A DNA stretch of 64,000 nucleotides from Streptomyces griseoruber (GTDB lineage: Bacteria; Actinomycetota; Actinomycetes; Streptomycetales; Streptomycetaceae), in assembly GCF_001514205.1 (NCBI RefSeq), contig NZ_KQ948778.1:94270-158269 (forward strand), given 5' to 3'. Numbering within the stretch: position 1 is the first letter of the stretch; each line of letters opens with the position of its first letter. This document shows positions 8,035 through 18,341 of the stretch, piece by piece. Made by a program: the position numbers and the translations under genes. The notes beneath the pieces are model-generated. The model saw only the letters and a list, made by a program, of their open reading frames with translations. It was not told where the DNA came from and made no database searches.

Positions 8035-8481
8035 GTGACCGCCACCGACCGCTCCATCGAGCTCATCACCGCCGCCGCCCAGGCGGCCGCCGACAAGCTC
8101 GCGCACGACATCATCGCCTACGACGTCAGCGACGTGCTGTCGATCACGGACGCCTTCCTGCTGGCCTCCGCGCCCAACGACCGCCAGGTCAAGTCGATCG
8201 TCGACGAGATCGAGGAGCGGCTGCAGAAGGAGCTCGGCGCCAAGCCGGTCCGCCGCGAGGGCGACCGCGAGGCCCGCTGGGTCCTGCTCGACTACGTCGA
8301 CATCGTCGTCCACGTCCAGCACAGCGAGGAGCGCGTCTTCTACGCCCTGGAGCGGCTGTGGAAGGACTGCCCCGAGCTGGAGCTGCCCGAGGACGCCCGG
8401 GCCACCAGGGGCAAGGCCGCCGAGTACGCCAAGCTGCGGGCCGAGGAGGACGACACCGCCGGGTTCGGGGAACTGCGGTGA
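8035..8481 (+). CDS. rsfS: ribosome silencing factor RsfS (Iojap family)
   Basis: RsfS binds ribosomal protein uL14 and blocks joining of the subunits when nutrients are scarce. The 148-residue protein shows the family core: AYDVSDVLSITDAFLLASAPNDRQ, REGDREARWVLLDYVDIVVHVQ, and RVFYALERLW. The GTG start is preceded by GGAAAG and gives MTATDRS at the N-terminus as in relatives; a GTG at 7984 would add 17 unsupported residues. Its stop overlaps the next start (GTGA), indicating translational coupling to the phosphatase gene. Placement next to nadD is widely conserved. Confidence 0.95.
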   Translation: MTATDRSIELITAAAQAAADKLAHDIIAYDVSDVLSITDAFLLASAPNDRQVKSIVDEIEERLQKELGAKPVRREGDREARWVLLDYVDIVVHVQHSEERVFYALERLWKDCPELELPEDARATRGKAAEYAKLRAEEDDTAGFGELR

Positions 8482-9149
8482 GCGCCCCCGACCGGCCCGC
8501 CGACCGCGGCCCCGGCCGGGGCCGGCGCGTCATCCTGTGGCGGCACGGCCAGACCGCGTGGAACGTGGAGCGCCGCTTCCAGGGCACCACGGACGTCGAG
8601 CTGACCGGCACCGGCGTGGCCCAGGCCCGCCGTGCCGCCCGGCTGCTGGCCTCCCTCAAGCCGGACGCCATCGTGGCCTCCGACCTCTCGCGCGCCGCGG
8701 CCACCGCCACCGAGCTGGCCGCGCTCACCGGTCTGGAGATCACCCACGACGAGGCCCTGCGCGAGACCTACGCGGGCGTGTGGCAGGGGCTGACGCACGA
8801 GGAGATCGTCGGCCGGTACGGCGACGAGTACGCGGCGTGGAAGCGCGGCGAGCCGGTCCGCCGCGGTGGCGGCGAACTGGAGACCGAGGTCGCCGACCGC
8901 GCCGCGCCCGTGGTGCTGCGGCACGCCGAGAAGCTGCCCGAGGACGGCACGCTCGTCGTCGTCAGCCACGGCGGCACCATCCGCACCACGATCGGCCGTC
9001 TCCTCGGCCTGGAGGCGCACCACTGGGAGAGCCTCGGAGGCCTCTCCAACTGCTGCTGGTCCGTCCTCGGCGAGGGCGCCCGCGGCTGGCGCCTGCTCGA
9101 GCACAACGCCGGCACCCTGCCGGAACCGGTGCTCGGCGACGACGACTGA
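8478..9149 (+). CDS. histidine phosphatase (phosphoglycerate-mutase-like; possible glucosyl-3-phosphoglycerate phosphatase)
   Basis: A 223-residue member of the histidine phosphatase superfamily. The catalytic RHG box is in ILWRHGQTAWN, the partner arginine and glutamate are in LRETYAGVWQG, and the second histidine is in VVSHGGTIR. The GTG start overlaps the rsfS stop by GTGA. In Mycobacterium tuberculosis the gene in this position, after nadD and rsfS, is the glucosyl-3-phosphoglycerate phosphatase, so that activity is a reasonable proposal; the sequence alone shows only the superfamily. A 3' neighbour is the first tRNA-Ala gene. Confidence 0.9.
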   Translation: MSAPDRPADRGPGRGRRVILWRHGQTAWNVERRFQGTTDVELTGTGVAQARRAARLLASLKPDAIVASDLSRAAATATELAALTGLEITHDEALRETYAGVWQGLTHEEIVGRYGDEYAAWKRGEPVRRGGGELETEVADRAAPVVLRHAEKLPEDGTLVVVSHGGTIRTTIGRLLGLEAHHWESLGGLSNCCWSVLGEGARGWRLLEHNAGTLPEPVLGDDD

Positions 9150-9222
9150 GCCGATTTCGCTTTCCGGCAGGTCGCAGGCTAAAGTTCTTCTTGTTCGGCC
9201 CGCAGGAGCGGGAAGAACAGAT

Positions 9223-9295
9223 GGGGCTATAGCTCAGTTGGTAGAGCGCCTGCATGGCATGCAGGAGGTCAGGAGTTCAATTCTCCTTAGCTCCA
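9223..9295 (+). tRNA. tRNA-Ala (anticodon GGC), copy 1
   Basis: A complete 73-base cloverleaf: acceptor GGGGCTA pairs with TAGCTCC, the D arm is GCTC-AGTTGGTA-GAGC, the anticodon stem CCTGC/GCAGG encloses ATGGCAT so the anticodon is GGC, and the T arm contains GTTCAATTC. The discriminator is A and the 3' CCA is not encoded. It is identical to the copy at 10058. Confidence 0.97.
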
Positions 9296-9302
9296 CAGCG
9301 AC

Positions 9303-9343
9303 AGGACCCCGTCCGATCGACTCGATCGGACGGGGTCCTTCTC
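9303..9343 (+). terminator. strong hairpin terminator after tRNA-Ala copy 1
   Basis: An 18-base near-perfect inverted repeat (AGGACCCCGTCCGATCGA and its complement) is followed by TCTCG with a short T-rich tail. It begins 7 bases after the tRNA and should end that transcript. Confidence 0.85.
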
Positions 9344-9519
9344 GTTCCTGCAGCCCCTGTGGGAAGCGCACTTGAGTCGGAACCGCCTCACCAGGCGTAT
9401 ACCTCTGCGGAGGCGCTGCTGTGTCCACACTGGTACTGAGGCGTCGCTGACCGTATTGGCCCGGCCGTGGCAGAATCAAACGGCCGGAAGGGGGCGCGGC
9501 CCGACGGGAGGGAGTAGCG

Positions 9520-9693
9520 ATGCCTGCGAGCATCCTCGGAGAGGTCGGCCACCTCTCCGGAGCGGCGTTGACACGGGGCAAGGCCACCCGGCTCAGCTGC
9601 CCTTCCTGCGGTTCGGCGTTCGTGGCCCAGGTTCTCGGCGACAACGGCGGGATCTCCTACGTGTGCACGGCCTGCGGCCACAGCTGGAGCTGA
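9520..9693 (+). CDS. 57-residue zinc-ribbon miniprotein
   Basis: A short gene with a good GGGAGGGAG ribosome-binding site before ATG 9520. The product carries two CxxC pairs, SCPSCGSAF and VCTACGHSW, 20 residues apart, the layout of a zinc ribbon. It lies between the two tRNA-Ala genes and only 3 bases before a second cysteine-rich miniprotein, so the two are an operon. A nucleic-acid or protein-binding zinc module is likely; the partner is unknown. Confidence 0.75.
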   Translation: MPASILGEVGHLSGAALTRGKATRLSCPSCGSAFVAQVLGDNGGISYVCTACGHSWS

Positions 9694-9696
9694 TTC

Positions 9697-9930
9697 ATGG
9701 GTGCACACAGGCGGAAATGCGACTGGTGCGGCAGCGGCACCCCGATCGTCCGTGACATGGAGCCGGTCAACCCCGACTACCAGTACTGGTGCGAGGAATG
9801 CGCACGGGCGCTGATCATAAAAGGCGACCCCATCGAGACGTACCGCGAGCTGGAGGGCGAGCCGATCTACGGCCGGCTTCTGGAGGAGCACTGCACGCTC
9901 AAGCGGTTCTATTCATTCGTCACCGCTTGA
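9697..9930 (+). CDS. 77-residue zinc-binding miniprotein
   Basis: The product has CDWCGSG near its start and WCEECARA about 20 residues later, again two CxxC pairs, plus a further cysteine (EEHCTLK). It begins 3 bases after the stop of the preceding zinc-ribbon gene, so translation is probably coupled. The later part (RELEGEPIYGRLLEE) is helical and acidic. I do not recognise the family. Its fixed place beside tRNA genes may only reflect shared position. Confidence 0.7.
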   Translation: MGAHRRKCDWCGSGTPIVRDMEPVNPDYQYWCEECARALIIKGDPIETYRELEGEPIYGRLLEEHCTLKRFYSFVTA

Positions 9931-10057
9931 CATTCCGGTCAAAGTGGACAGAACGGAAACGATTTGGTGGTCCACCCCCTGGACCGTGTAATGTTGGCGT
10001 CGCCGCCAGGGAAACCCGGAGGCAAGGTCGAAATGCGGCTCCGCCGCGTGGCCGCAA

Positions 10058-10130
10058 GGGGCTATAGCTCAGTTGGTAGAGCGCCTGCATGGCATGCAGG
10101 AGGTCAGGAGTTCAATTCTCCTTAGCTCCA
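10058..10130 (+). tRNA. tRNA-Ala (anticodon GGC), copy 2
   Basis: Identical over all 73 bases to the copy at 9223 with the same GGC anticodon and unencoded CCA. The flanks differ from those of copy 1 on both sides, so only the tRNA itself is duplicated. Confidence 0.97.
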
Positions 10131-10133
10131 CAG

Positions 10134-10180
10134 AAGAAAGATCCCGCCAGGTCGAATCCGACCTGGCGGGATCTTTCTTT
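10134..10180 (+). terminator. hairpin terminator after tRNA-Ala copy 2
   Basis: A 21-base stem (AAGAAAGATCCCGCCAGGTCG with its complement) around a 4-base loop ends in TTTCTTT. The A-rich and T-rich feet make it usable in both directions. Confidence 0.85.
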
Positions 10181-10204
10181 GTGCGTCGATGGGGTACGAC
10201 GTCG

Positions 10205-10234
10205 AAGGGGCCGCCTGGAAACAGGCGGCCCCTT
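10205..10234 (-). terminator. hairpin terminator of the minus-strand redox operon
   Basis: A 12-base GC-rich stem (AAGGGGCCGCCT with AGGCGGCCCCTT) around a 6-base loop lies 11 bases beyond the stop of the NuoF-like gene, in the direction of its transcription. Confidence 0.7.
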
Positions 10235-10245
10235 CCGTGTGGGGG

Positions 10246-11856
10246 TCAGCGGCCGAGCGCGCGCCGGCCGCGGCCCTGGGAGAGCACCGGAAGGTTCTTG
10301 GCGGGTGCCGAACCGCGCGTGTCCTCCTCCAGGCGCAGGGCGAGGGCGGGGCAGCGGCGTACCGCGCGCAGCGCCTTCGCCTCCGCGTACCGCGGCACCT
10401 TCGCCTGGGCCACGGTCGGGAAGCCGTCGGCGCCCAACTGGAAGACCTCCGGGAGGATGTCCGCGCACAGACCGTGGCCCCGGCACAGGGTCCAGTCGAC
10501 GAAGATCTTCTGGCGGCTGTCGCCGGTGTCCTGGGACGCGCCGCCGCTCGTGATGGCCGCCGGGGCCATGCCCTCCTCGAAGAGCGGGAGAACGCCCTCC
10601 ACCGGCCGTCCGCAGCCGTTTCCGAGCACATGCGCCGCGAGGTCGTCGGTGAACGCCTTGATGGTCGACTCGAGGAACATCGCGGAGCCGTCGGGGTGCG
10701 AGCACGCCCCACGCCGCTTGACGTTCTTGGCGACCTGCTTGAGGGCCTCCAGCGCGGCCGGGCCGCCGCCGTTGATGATGTCCTCCATACCGCGCGCGGC
10801 GGCGGGCAGACCGAGGTAGCAGGGACCGCACTGTCCCGCGCTCTCGTCCGCCAGCCACTGCGCCACGCGCAGCGACTCGCCCAGCGGGCAGGTCTCCTGA
10901 CTGATCGGCAGGATCGCGCCGGCGCCCAGCGCGCCGCCCACCGCGTCCAGTGAATTGCGGGAGACGACGGCCTCGTTGACCGTCGCCGCGTCGATCCACC
11001 GGCCGTGGTAGCCGCCGGTCAGCACACCCTGCGGCACCGGCGGGGCGCCGGCCAGCTGGAGGACGTACCGCAGCGGGACGCCCGTGGGGACCTCGATCAC
11101 CATCGGGCGGGCGACCGCGCCGGAGACCGTCAGCATGACGGTGCCCGGCTCGTCGTAGAGGCCGGTGTTGCCGTAGCGCTCGGGTCCGATGCGGGCGGCG
11201 ATGGCCAGCTGCGCGAACGTCTCGGCGTTGGACAGCAGGGTCGGCGCGCCGCCGACGCCGCTCTGCGAGGCGCTGGTCTTGCGGCCGGGCGGGATCGCCG
11301 GGCCGCCGTCGATGGAGCGGATCAGCGAGGCGGCGGCGCCGGTGACCATGCGGATCGGGTTGCGCTGGACGAACGCCTTCAGCGCCGAGCGGCGGCCGGT
11401 GCCGAGGCCCCGCTCGGCGAGGGCGGCCTCCATGGAGCGCTCGGTCGACTCCCGGGTGACCCCCACCACGAGCGTGCGGGCACCCAGCGCCTCCGCCACC
11501 AGCAGTGCGCCGTCCAGGATGAGGTGCGGGGCACGGTTGATCAGCACCGTGTCCTTGCGGCAGGCCGGTTCGTCCTCACTGCCGTTGACGACGACGACCG
11601 GCCGGACGCCGCGCTTGATCGCCGCGTCGGCGACCGAGCGCAGCTTCTTGTGGAACGGGAAGCCCGCGCCGCCGCGTCCCTTGAGGTTGATGCGTTCGGA
11701 GAGCTGCGCGAGCTTCTCCCCGCCCATGGGTTCGAGCGGCCCATGCACCTTGAGGTGCATGGGCAGGTCAAGTCTCTCGACAAGGTCGAAGCCCGACGTG
11801 AGCTGTGGAAGGCCGACCACGCGGACTTCTGGGACGTCGGGCAGGGCCTCGTTCAC
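10246..11856 (-). CDS. NuoF-like NAD(P)H:flavin oxidoreductase with C-terminal single-cluster ferredoxin domain
   Basis: The 536-residue product resembles the 51-kDa NADH-binding subunit of complex I. It has the FMN/NADH glycine motif GRGGAGFP at residues 60-67, VVNGSEDEPA, the SLBB-like region and the C-terminal cluster region. The usual SCGxCxPC of NuoF reads SAGQCGPC here, so the first cluster cysteine is an alanine. A ferredoxin-like tail follows (DWTLCRGHGLCADILPEVF ... RCPALAL), whose C-x5-C spacing resembles small 3Fe-4S ferredoxins. The GTG start overlaps the stop of the cytochrome-b-like gene (GTGA) behind GGAGG. It probably passes electrons from NAD(P)H to that membrane partner; no other complex I genes are present. 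Confidence 0.85.
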   Translation of the reverse strand: MNEALPDVPEVRVVGLPQLTSGFDLVERLDLPMHLKVHGPLEPMGGEKLAQLSERINLKGRGGAGFPFHKKLRSVADAAIKRGVRPVVVVNGSEDEPACRKDTVLINRAPHLILDGALLVAEALGARTLVVGVTRESTERSMEAALAERGLGTGRRSALKAFVQRNPIRMVTGAAASLIRSIDGGPAIPPGRKTSASQSGVGGAPTLLSNAETFAQLAIAARIGPERYGNTGLYDEPGTVMLTVSGAVARPMVIEVPTGVPLRYVLQLAGAPPVPQGVLTGGYHGRWIDAATVNEAVVSRNSLDAVGGALGAGAILPISQETCPLGESLRVAQWLADESAGQCGPCYLGLPAAARGMEDIINGGGPAALEALKQVAKNVKRRGACSHPDGSAMFLESTIKAFTDDLAAHVLGNGCGRPVEGVLPLFEEGMAPAAITSGGASQDTGDSRQKIFVDWTLCRGHGLCADILPEVFQLGADGFPTVAQAKVPRYAEAKALRAVRRCPALALRLEEDTRGSAPAKNLPVLSQGRGRRALGR

Positions 11857-13151
11857 CTATAGCCTCCGGAAGGCGTGTTCCAAGGTTCGCCCGAACCCGG
11901 ATTGTCCGTGGACGCTCCGGGCGATGGTGCACTGGCGGGACCGCTGTTGTACGTGTCGTTCGAGTTGTACGTGCCGTACTGGGCGTTCGTCTCACCGGTG
12001 TTGTACACATCACGTCCGCCGTACCCCGGGTTGCCCGAATTGCCATAGACCGGGATGTTGAACCCGGTGTCCTGCATCGGGTCGTACGCCGACGGGGGCG
12101 CCTCGCCGACCGGCGGCGGGGACGGGATCGGCCAGCTGCCGGAGGTGCTGCCGCCGGTGTCCGTGCGCGGCATCGCGGCGGTGGCCTGCATGTCGGTGGG
12201 CATGTTCATGCGCGCGGTCTGGTCGGCCACTCCCGCGTACGGCTGCTGCCCGCCGGGCGTGTTGGCGGAGCGGTAGGCGGCGGCGTACCCGCCCCCGGTG
12301 TCGGTGCCGGCCGGCATGCCGAACAGCGACGAGGTCTGCGGGTTCCCGCGGCCGGTGTCCCTGCCTTCGTCCCTGGACGCGCGGGAGGGCCGGGCGGGAC
12401 GGTCGTAGTCGCCCTCGGCCATCCGCGCGCGGGACGCCTCCAGACCCTCCATGGCGTAGCGGTCCTGGGTGCCCATCATCATGGTGATCTTGTCGGCGAC
12501 CTTGCGCTTGAACTCGCGCGGGGCGGCGCGCAGCAGCAGGGCGGCCATGACGCCGGCCAGGCACAGTTCGTATGCGAAGAAGAAGAACGGCTTGGCCAGT
12601 CGTCCCGCATAGAGGCCGTGGATCAGGGCGAAGCACAGCGCCGGGTAGGCGAGCATGTGCATGGCGCGCCAGCGGGCGGCGACCTCGGCCGGGGCGGCGA
12701 ACTGGTTGCGCAGGGCACCGGTGATGCCCACGAAGATCATGAGCAGGCCGGCCGCGGAGCCGAGGCCGATCAGGCCGCCGATTCCGGTGACCCCCTGGGA
12801 GAACGGGATGATCGCGGCGAGCAGGACGGTGTGCTGCAGCGCGATCTTGACCGTGATGTGCACGAAGAGGAAGGCGATCGAGCCGACGGCGGTCACCCGG
12901 TGGACGCCCTGCGCGATGATGCGCTGGCGGGTGTTGAGGATCAGCCGGTCCTGGGCGACCAGGCCCCAGATGACCGAGCAGGTGAGGCACACCAGCGACA
13001 GGACGCCCGCGCCGAAGTTGAGGAAGGCCTGGACCTGGTCCCCGCCGGCGAGCACGACTATGGGTATGAGGACCAGGACGACAGCCGAGGCCACCCCGTA
13101 GGCCGATCGGCCGGGCTTGGGGATCGAGCTGTTGTTGAGAAGAGGGTTCAT
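11853..13151 (-). CDS. cytochrome-b/ferric-reductase-like membrane protein with disordered C-terminal tail
   Basis: The first 215 residues of this 432-residue protein form about six hydrophobic helices with paired histidines suited to haem ligation (GVHRVTAVG, FVHITVKIALQH, MHMLAYP, LIHGLYAG), as in ferric-reductase-type transmembrane domains. A conserved-looking basic segment (REFKRKVADKITMMMG) follows, then about 190 residues rich in Gly, Ser, Asn, Tyr and Pro, likely disordered and cytoplasmic. It is the first gene of a two-gene minus-strand operon with the NuoF-like flavoprotein. The pair could reduce quinone, ferric iron or another acceptor from NAD(P)H; the acceptor cannot be read from the sequence. 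Confidence 0.8.
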   Translation of the reverse strand: MNPLLNNSSIPKPGRSAYGVASAVVLVLIPIVVLAGGDQVQAFLNFGAGVLSLVCLTCSVIWGLVAQDRLILNTRQRIIAQGVHRVTAVGSIAFLFVHITVKIALQHTVLLAAIIPFSQGVTGIGGLIGLGSAAGLLMIFVGITGALRNQFAAPAEVAARWRAMHMLAYPALCFALIHGLYAGRLAKPFFFFAYELCLAGVMAALLLRAAPREFKRKVADKITMMMGTQDRYAMEGLEASRARMAEGDYDRPARPSRASRDEGRDTGRGNPQTSSLFGMPAGTDTGGGYAAAYRSANTPGGQQPYAGVADQTARMNMPTDMQATAAMPRTDTGGSTSGSWPIPSPPPVGEAPPSAYDPMQDTGFNIPVYGNSGNPGYGGRDVYNTGETNAQYGTYNSNDTYNSGPASAPSPGASTDNPGSGEPWNTPSGGYR

Positions 13152-13390
13152 GGGGGCAACTCCGAGCAGTTTCGGGAAAGCGGTCCCGCTGCCGAACTCT
13201 AAGCGGCTCCATACCGATGGGTACGAGGTTTGAGTTATTGCGTTGTTATCAAGTGACCATCTGGGCGGGACGATGTCCCTTTAGTTGCTGTTACGCGAAG
13301 TAATCCTTGACCTTTGTTCAACTTCGGCCGGGTGTGCCCGGTGTCCGTAGGTCATACGTAAGTCCGTCGCAGCTTGCTCAACCCCTGCGG

Positions 13391-13396
13391 TACCCT
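13391..13396 (+). promoter_or_regulatory. -10 box (TACCCT) for the leuS leader transcript
   Basis: TACCCT ends 6 bases before the ATG of the leader peptide, putting the transcription start at the leader start codon. No convincing -35 is visible. Confidence 0.45.
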
Positions 13397-13402
13397 AGCG
13401 CC

Positions 13403-13441
13403 ATGCGTGCCGTACGCCTTCTGCTTAGCGGGCCGCGCTGA
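13403..13441 (+). CDS. leucine-rich leader peptide (12 residues) upstream of leuS
   Basis: ATG followed by MRAVRLLLSGPR and a TGA. It has three consecutive leucine codons, CTT CTG CTT, two of which are the CTT codon that is rare in high-GC streptomycetes. It has no ribosome-binding site but a TACCCT box 6 bases upstream, so it is probably translated from a leaderless mRNA like other actinobacterial leader peptides. A hairpin (13448-13475) and then a terminator follow before leuS, the layout of ribosome-mediated attenuation sensing charged tRNA-Leu. Confidence 0.65.
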   Translation: MRAVRLLLSGPR

Positions 13442-13447
13442 TCAGTC

Positions 13448-13518
13448 CCGAACGCCGGTGGACCGGACGGTTCGGCATCGGCGCGGCGTCCCCTCCTGTG
13501 CGAGGGGATTTTTCGTTT
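13448..13518 (+). promoter_or_regulatory. transcription attenuator of leuS (hairpin plus intrinsic terminator)
   Basis: Just after the leader stop, CCGAAC (13448-13453) pairs with GTTCGG (13470-13475). Further on, TCCCCTC (13489-13495) pairs with GAGGGGA (13502-13508) and is followed by five Ts and a T-rich tail, a classic intrinsic terminator located before the gene it would control. Slow translation of the leader leucine codons would be expected to change the upstream pairing and spare the terminator. The exact antiterminator pairing is not resolved here. Confidence 0.65.
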
Positions 13519-13568
13519 CCGGGAAGTCGCAGCAGTCGGCAGAGACGATCGATGGAGCTTTGAGGATC

Positions 13569-16457
<2,889 letters not shown>

Positions 16458-16499
16458 TCCGCCGGCCATGGCTTGATCGTCGCCCCCTAAGGGTCGTGT

Positions 16500-16549
16500 A
16501 CGGGCAGGTTCGGGGTTCTTCCGGAACTCCGCACCTGCCCGTCTCGTTT
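16500..16549 (+). terminator. hairpin terminator after leuS
   Basis: CGGGCAGGT (16501-16509) pairs with ACCTGCCCG (16533-16541), with an inner hairpin between them, followed by TCTCGTTTA. Confidence 0.75.
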
Positions 16550-16589
16550 ACCGTTTGATGAGGGAAGCGGATCGCCCTAGGAGGAGCCC

Positions 16590-17288
16590 GTGGAAGCAGT
16601 GATCGCAGTCGTCGCCCTGCTCTTCGTGCTGCTCACGGTGCTCGGCGTCTACGCGACGGTGAAGGCGGTCGGCGCCGCCAAGCGCGGGGTGGACCGCACC
16701 ATCGACCAGGCCCGCCGCACGGTCGAGGACCACACCCTGCGGGCCAAGTCCTTCGCCCAGCCGGGACCGGTCGGCGAGATCGCCCAGCTCCGGCTCAAGC
16801 TGCGCACCTCGATGCGGGCCACGCAGGACGCGCTGCACGCGGGCGTGGCGGAGGACGAGTCCCTCAGGGAGTCCCTCGGCCTGTTCCAGCGGCTCAGCGC
16901 CCACGGCCATGAACTGGATGGCGAGCTCAAGCGGCTGGAGTCCGAGCCCGACCGGGCGAAGCTCGCCGAGCGGCTGCCGTCCCTGCGCGAGCGCACCGAG
17001 CGCGTCACGGGCTCGGCGGACTCGCTGCGCTGGGCGGCCCGGGACCGCGCCCGCCGCTTCGCCGAGGACGATCTGGACGCCCTCAGCGCCCAGATCGACG
17101 TCGAGGCCGGCGCCCTGCGGCACTGGACCACCGAGGACACCCCGCAGACCTCGCGGCCGCAGGCGCGACCGCAGACACCGGGAACACACACCGCACCGGA
17201 GCCGGCCCGGCCCGCGATCGACCCGACCGGACCGCGCCCCACCTACCCCTGGCAGAAGAAGCCCCGCCCCGAGACGTCCGGTATGTGA
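16590..17288 (+). CDS. membrane-anchored coiled-coil protein of unknown function
   Basis: The 232-residue protein starts with one membrane span (VIAVVALLFVLLTVLGVYATV), then about 140 residues of charged helix likely to form coiled coil (heptads through DRTIDQARRTVED, LRLKLRTSMRATQDAL, DGELKRLESEPDRAKLAERL), and ends in a Pro/Thr-rich tail. The GTG start follows a perfect AGGAGGAG. The layout suggests a cytoplasmic helical rod fixed to the membrane, as in several streptomycete envelope or division proteins. It stands alone after the leuS terminator. I cannot name a family. Confidence 0.8.
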   Translation: MEAVIAVVALLFVLLTVLGVYATVKAVGAAKRGVDRTIDQARRTVEDHTLRAKSFAQPGPVGEIAQLRLKLRTSMRATQDALHAGVAEDESLRESLGLFQRLSAHGHELDGELKRLESEPDRAKLAERLPSLRERTERVTGSADSLRWAARDRARRFAEDDLDALSAQIDVEAGALRHWTTEDTPQTSRPQARPQTPGTHTAPEPARPAIDPTGPRPTYPWQKKPRPETSGM

Positions 17289-17371
17289 TCCATACCGGAT
17301 TCGGTCAAGGCCTGTCCAGGCGAGAGGGGCCGGGCTGCCGTCCACGCGCTACGCCAGGTAACCTCCAGCTC

Positions 17372-18217
17372 ATGTCCCGCCATGTCGCGATCGTCACGGA
17401 TTCAACGGCCTACCTGCCGCAGGGGACGATGGAGCGCCACGGCATCACCGCGGTGCCCCTGACCGTCGTCCTCGGCGGCGAGGCCCTGGAAGAGGGCACC
17501 GAGATCTCGACCCGCTCCCTGGCCCAGGCACTGCAGAAGCGACGCCCCGTCACCACCTCGCGCCCCAGCCCCCAGCTCTTCGCCGAGACCTACCGCAGGG
17601 CCGCCGAGGCCGGCGCCACCGGCATCGTCTCCCTGCACCTGTCCGCCGAACTCTCCGGCACCTACGACGCGGCGGTCGTCGCGGCACGTCAGGCGCCGGT
17701 GCCGGTGCGGGTGGTGGACACCGGCATGGTGGCCATGGCCCTCGGCTTCTGCGCGCTCGCCGCGGCCGAGGCCGCCGAGTCGGGCGGCACCGTGGACGAG
17801 GCGGTCGCCGCCGCCGAGAAACGGGCCGACGGCACCGCCGCCTACTTCTACGTCGACACCCTCGACTATCTGCGCCGCGGCGGCCGGATCGGCGCCGCCC
17901 AGGCCCTGTTGGGCTCGGCGCTCGCCGTGAAGCCGCTGCTCCAGCTGGACGCCGGCCGCATCGACCTCCTGGAGAAGGTGCGTACGGCGTCCAAGGCCAT
18001 CGCCCGCCTGGAGGAGCTGGGGGCCGACCGTGCGGGCAGCGCCCGGGTCGACATCGCCGTGCACCATCTCGCCGCTCCCGAACGGGCGTCGGCGCTGGCG
18101 GACCGGCTGCGGGCGCGGGTGCCCGGCGTGGCCGACCTCCATGTGAGCGAGGTCGGCGCGGTGATCGGGGCGCATACGGGGCCCGGGCTGCTGGGAGTTG
18201 TGGTGTCGCCGCGGTAG
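17372..18217 (+). CDS. DegV family fatty-acid-binding protein
   Basis: DegV-type proteins bind fatty acids and, with a FakA kinase in Firmicutes, present them for phosphorylation. The 281-residue product has the opening VAIVTDSTAYLP, TTSRPSPQLF, the ligand-binding SLHLSAELSGTYDAA, and LDYLRRGGRIGAAQAL. ATG 17372 is 7 bases after TAACCT, suggesting a leaderless transcript; an in-frame ATG at 17285 is not supported. No fakA homologue is in the window. DegV next to comEA/comEC is a conserved actinobacterial order. Confidence 0.92.
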   Translation: MSRHVAIVTDSTAYLPQGTMERHGITAVPLTVVLGGEALEEGTEISTRSLAQALQKRRPVTTSRPSPQLFAETYRRAAEAGATGIVSLHLSAELSGTYDAAVVAARQAPVPVRVVDTGMVAMALGFCALAAAEAAESGGTVDEAVAAAEKRADGTAAYFYVDTLDYLRRGGRIGAAQALLGSALAVKPLLQLDAGRIDLLEKVRTASKAIARLEELGADRAGSARVDIAVHHLAAPERASALADRLRARVPGVADLHVSEVGAVIGAHTGPGLLGVVVSPR

Positions 18218-18264
18218 CGGAGCCGGCGGACTCCTCCCTTTCCTCACTCGTGCGAGTGGCGGAG

Positions 18265-18273
18265 TTGTCCACA
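18265..18273 (+). promoter_or_regulatory. DnaA-box-like sequence upstream of comEA
   Basis: TTGTCCACA matches the 9-base DnaA box preferred in streptomycete origins. It stands alone in the 124-base gap before comEA, next to a small palindrome (CACTCGTGCGAGTG, 18245-18258) and a CCGGGA/TCCCCGG hairpin. It may be chance or a DnaA-controlled site. Confidence 0.35.
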
Positions 18274-18341
18274 ACCGGGAGGTAATCCCCGGGAATTGAG
18301 CAAGATCATCGCGATCCGGCGATGTGTCCGATCCTCGGAGC

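Noticed and set aside
9223..10130. Integrated element bounded by tRNA-Ala attachment sites
   Set aside because: The duplicated sequence is exactly the tRNA, each copy has its own terminator, and there is no integrase or element gene between them.
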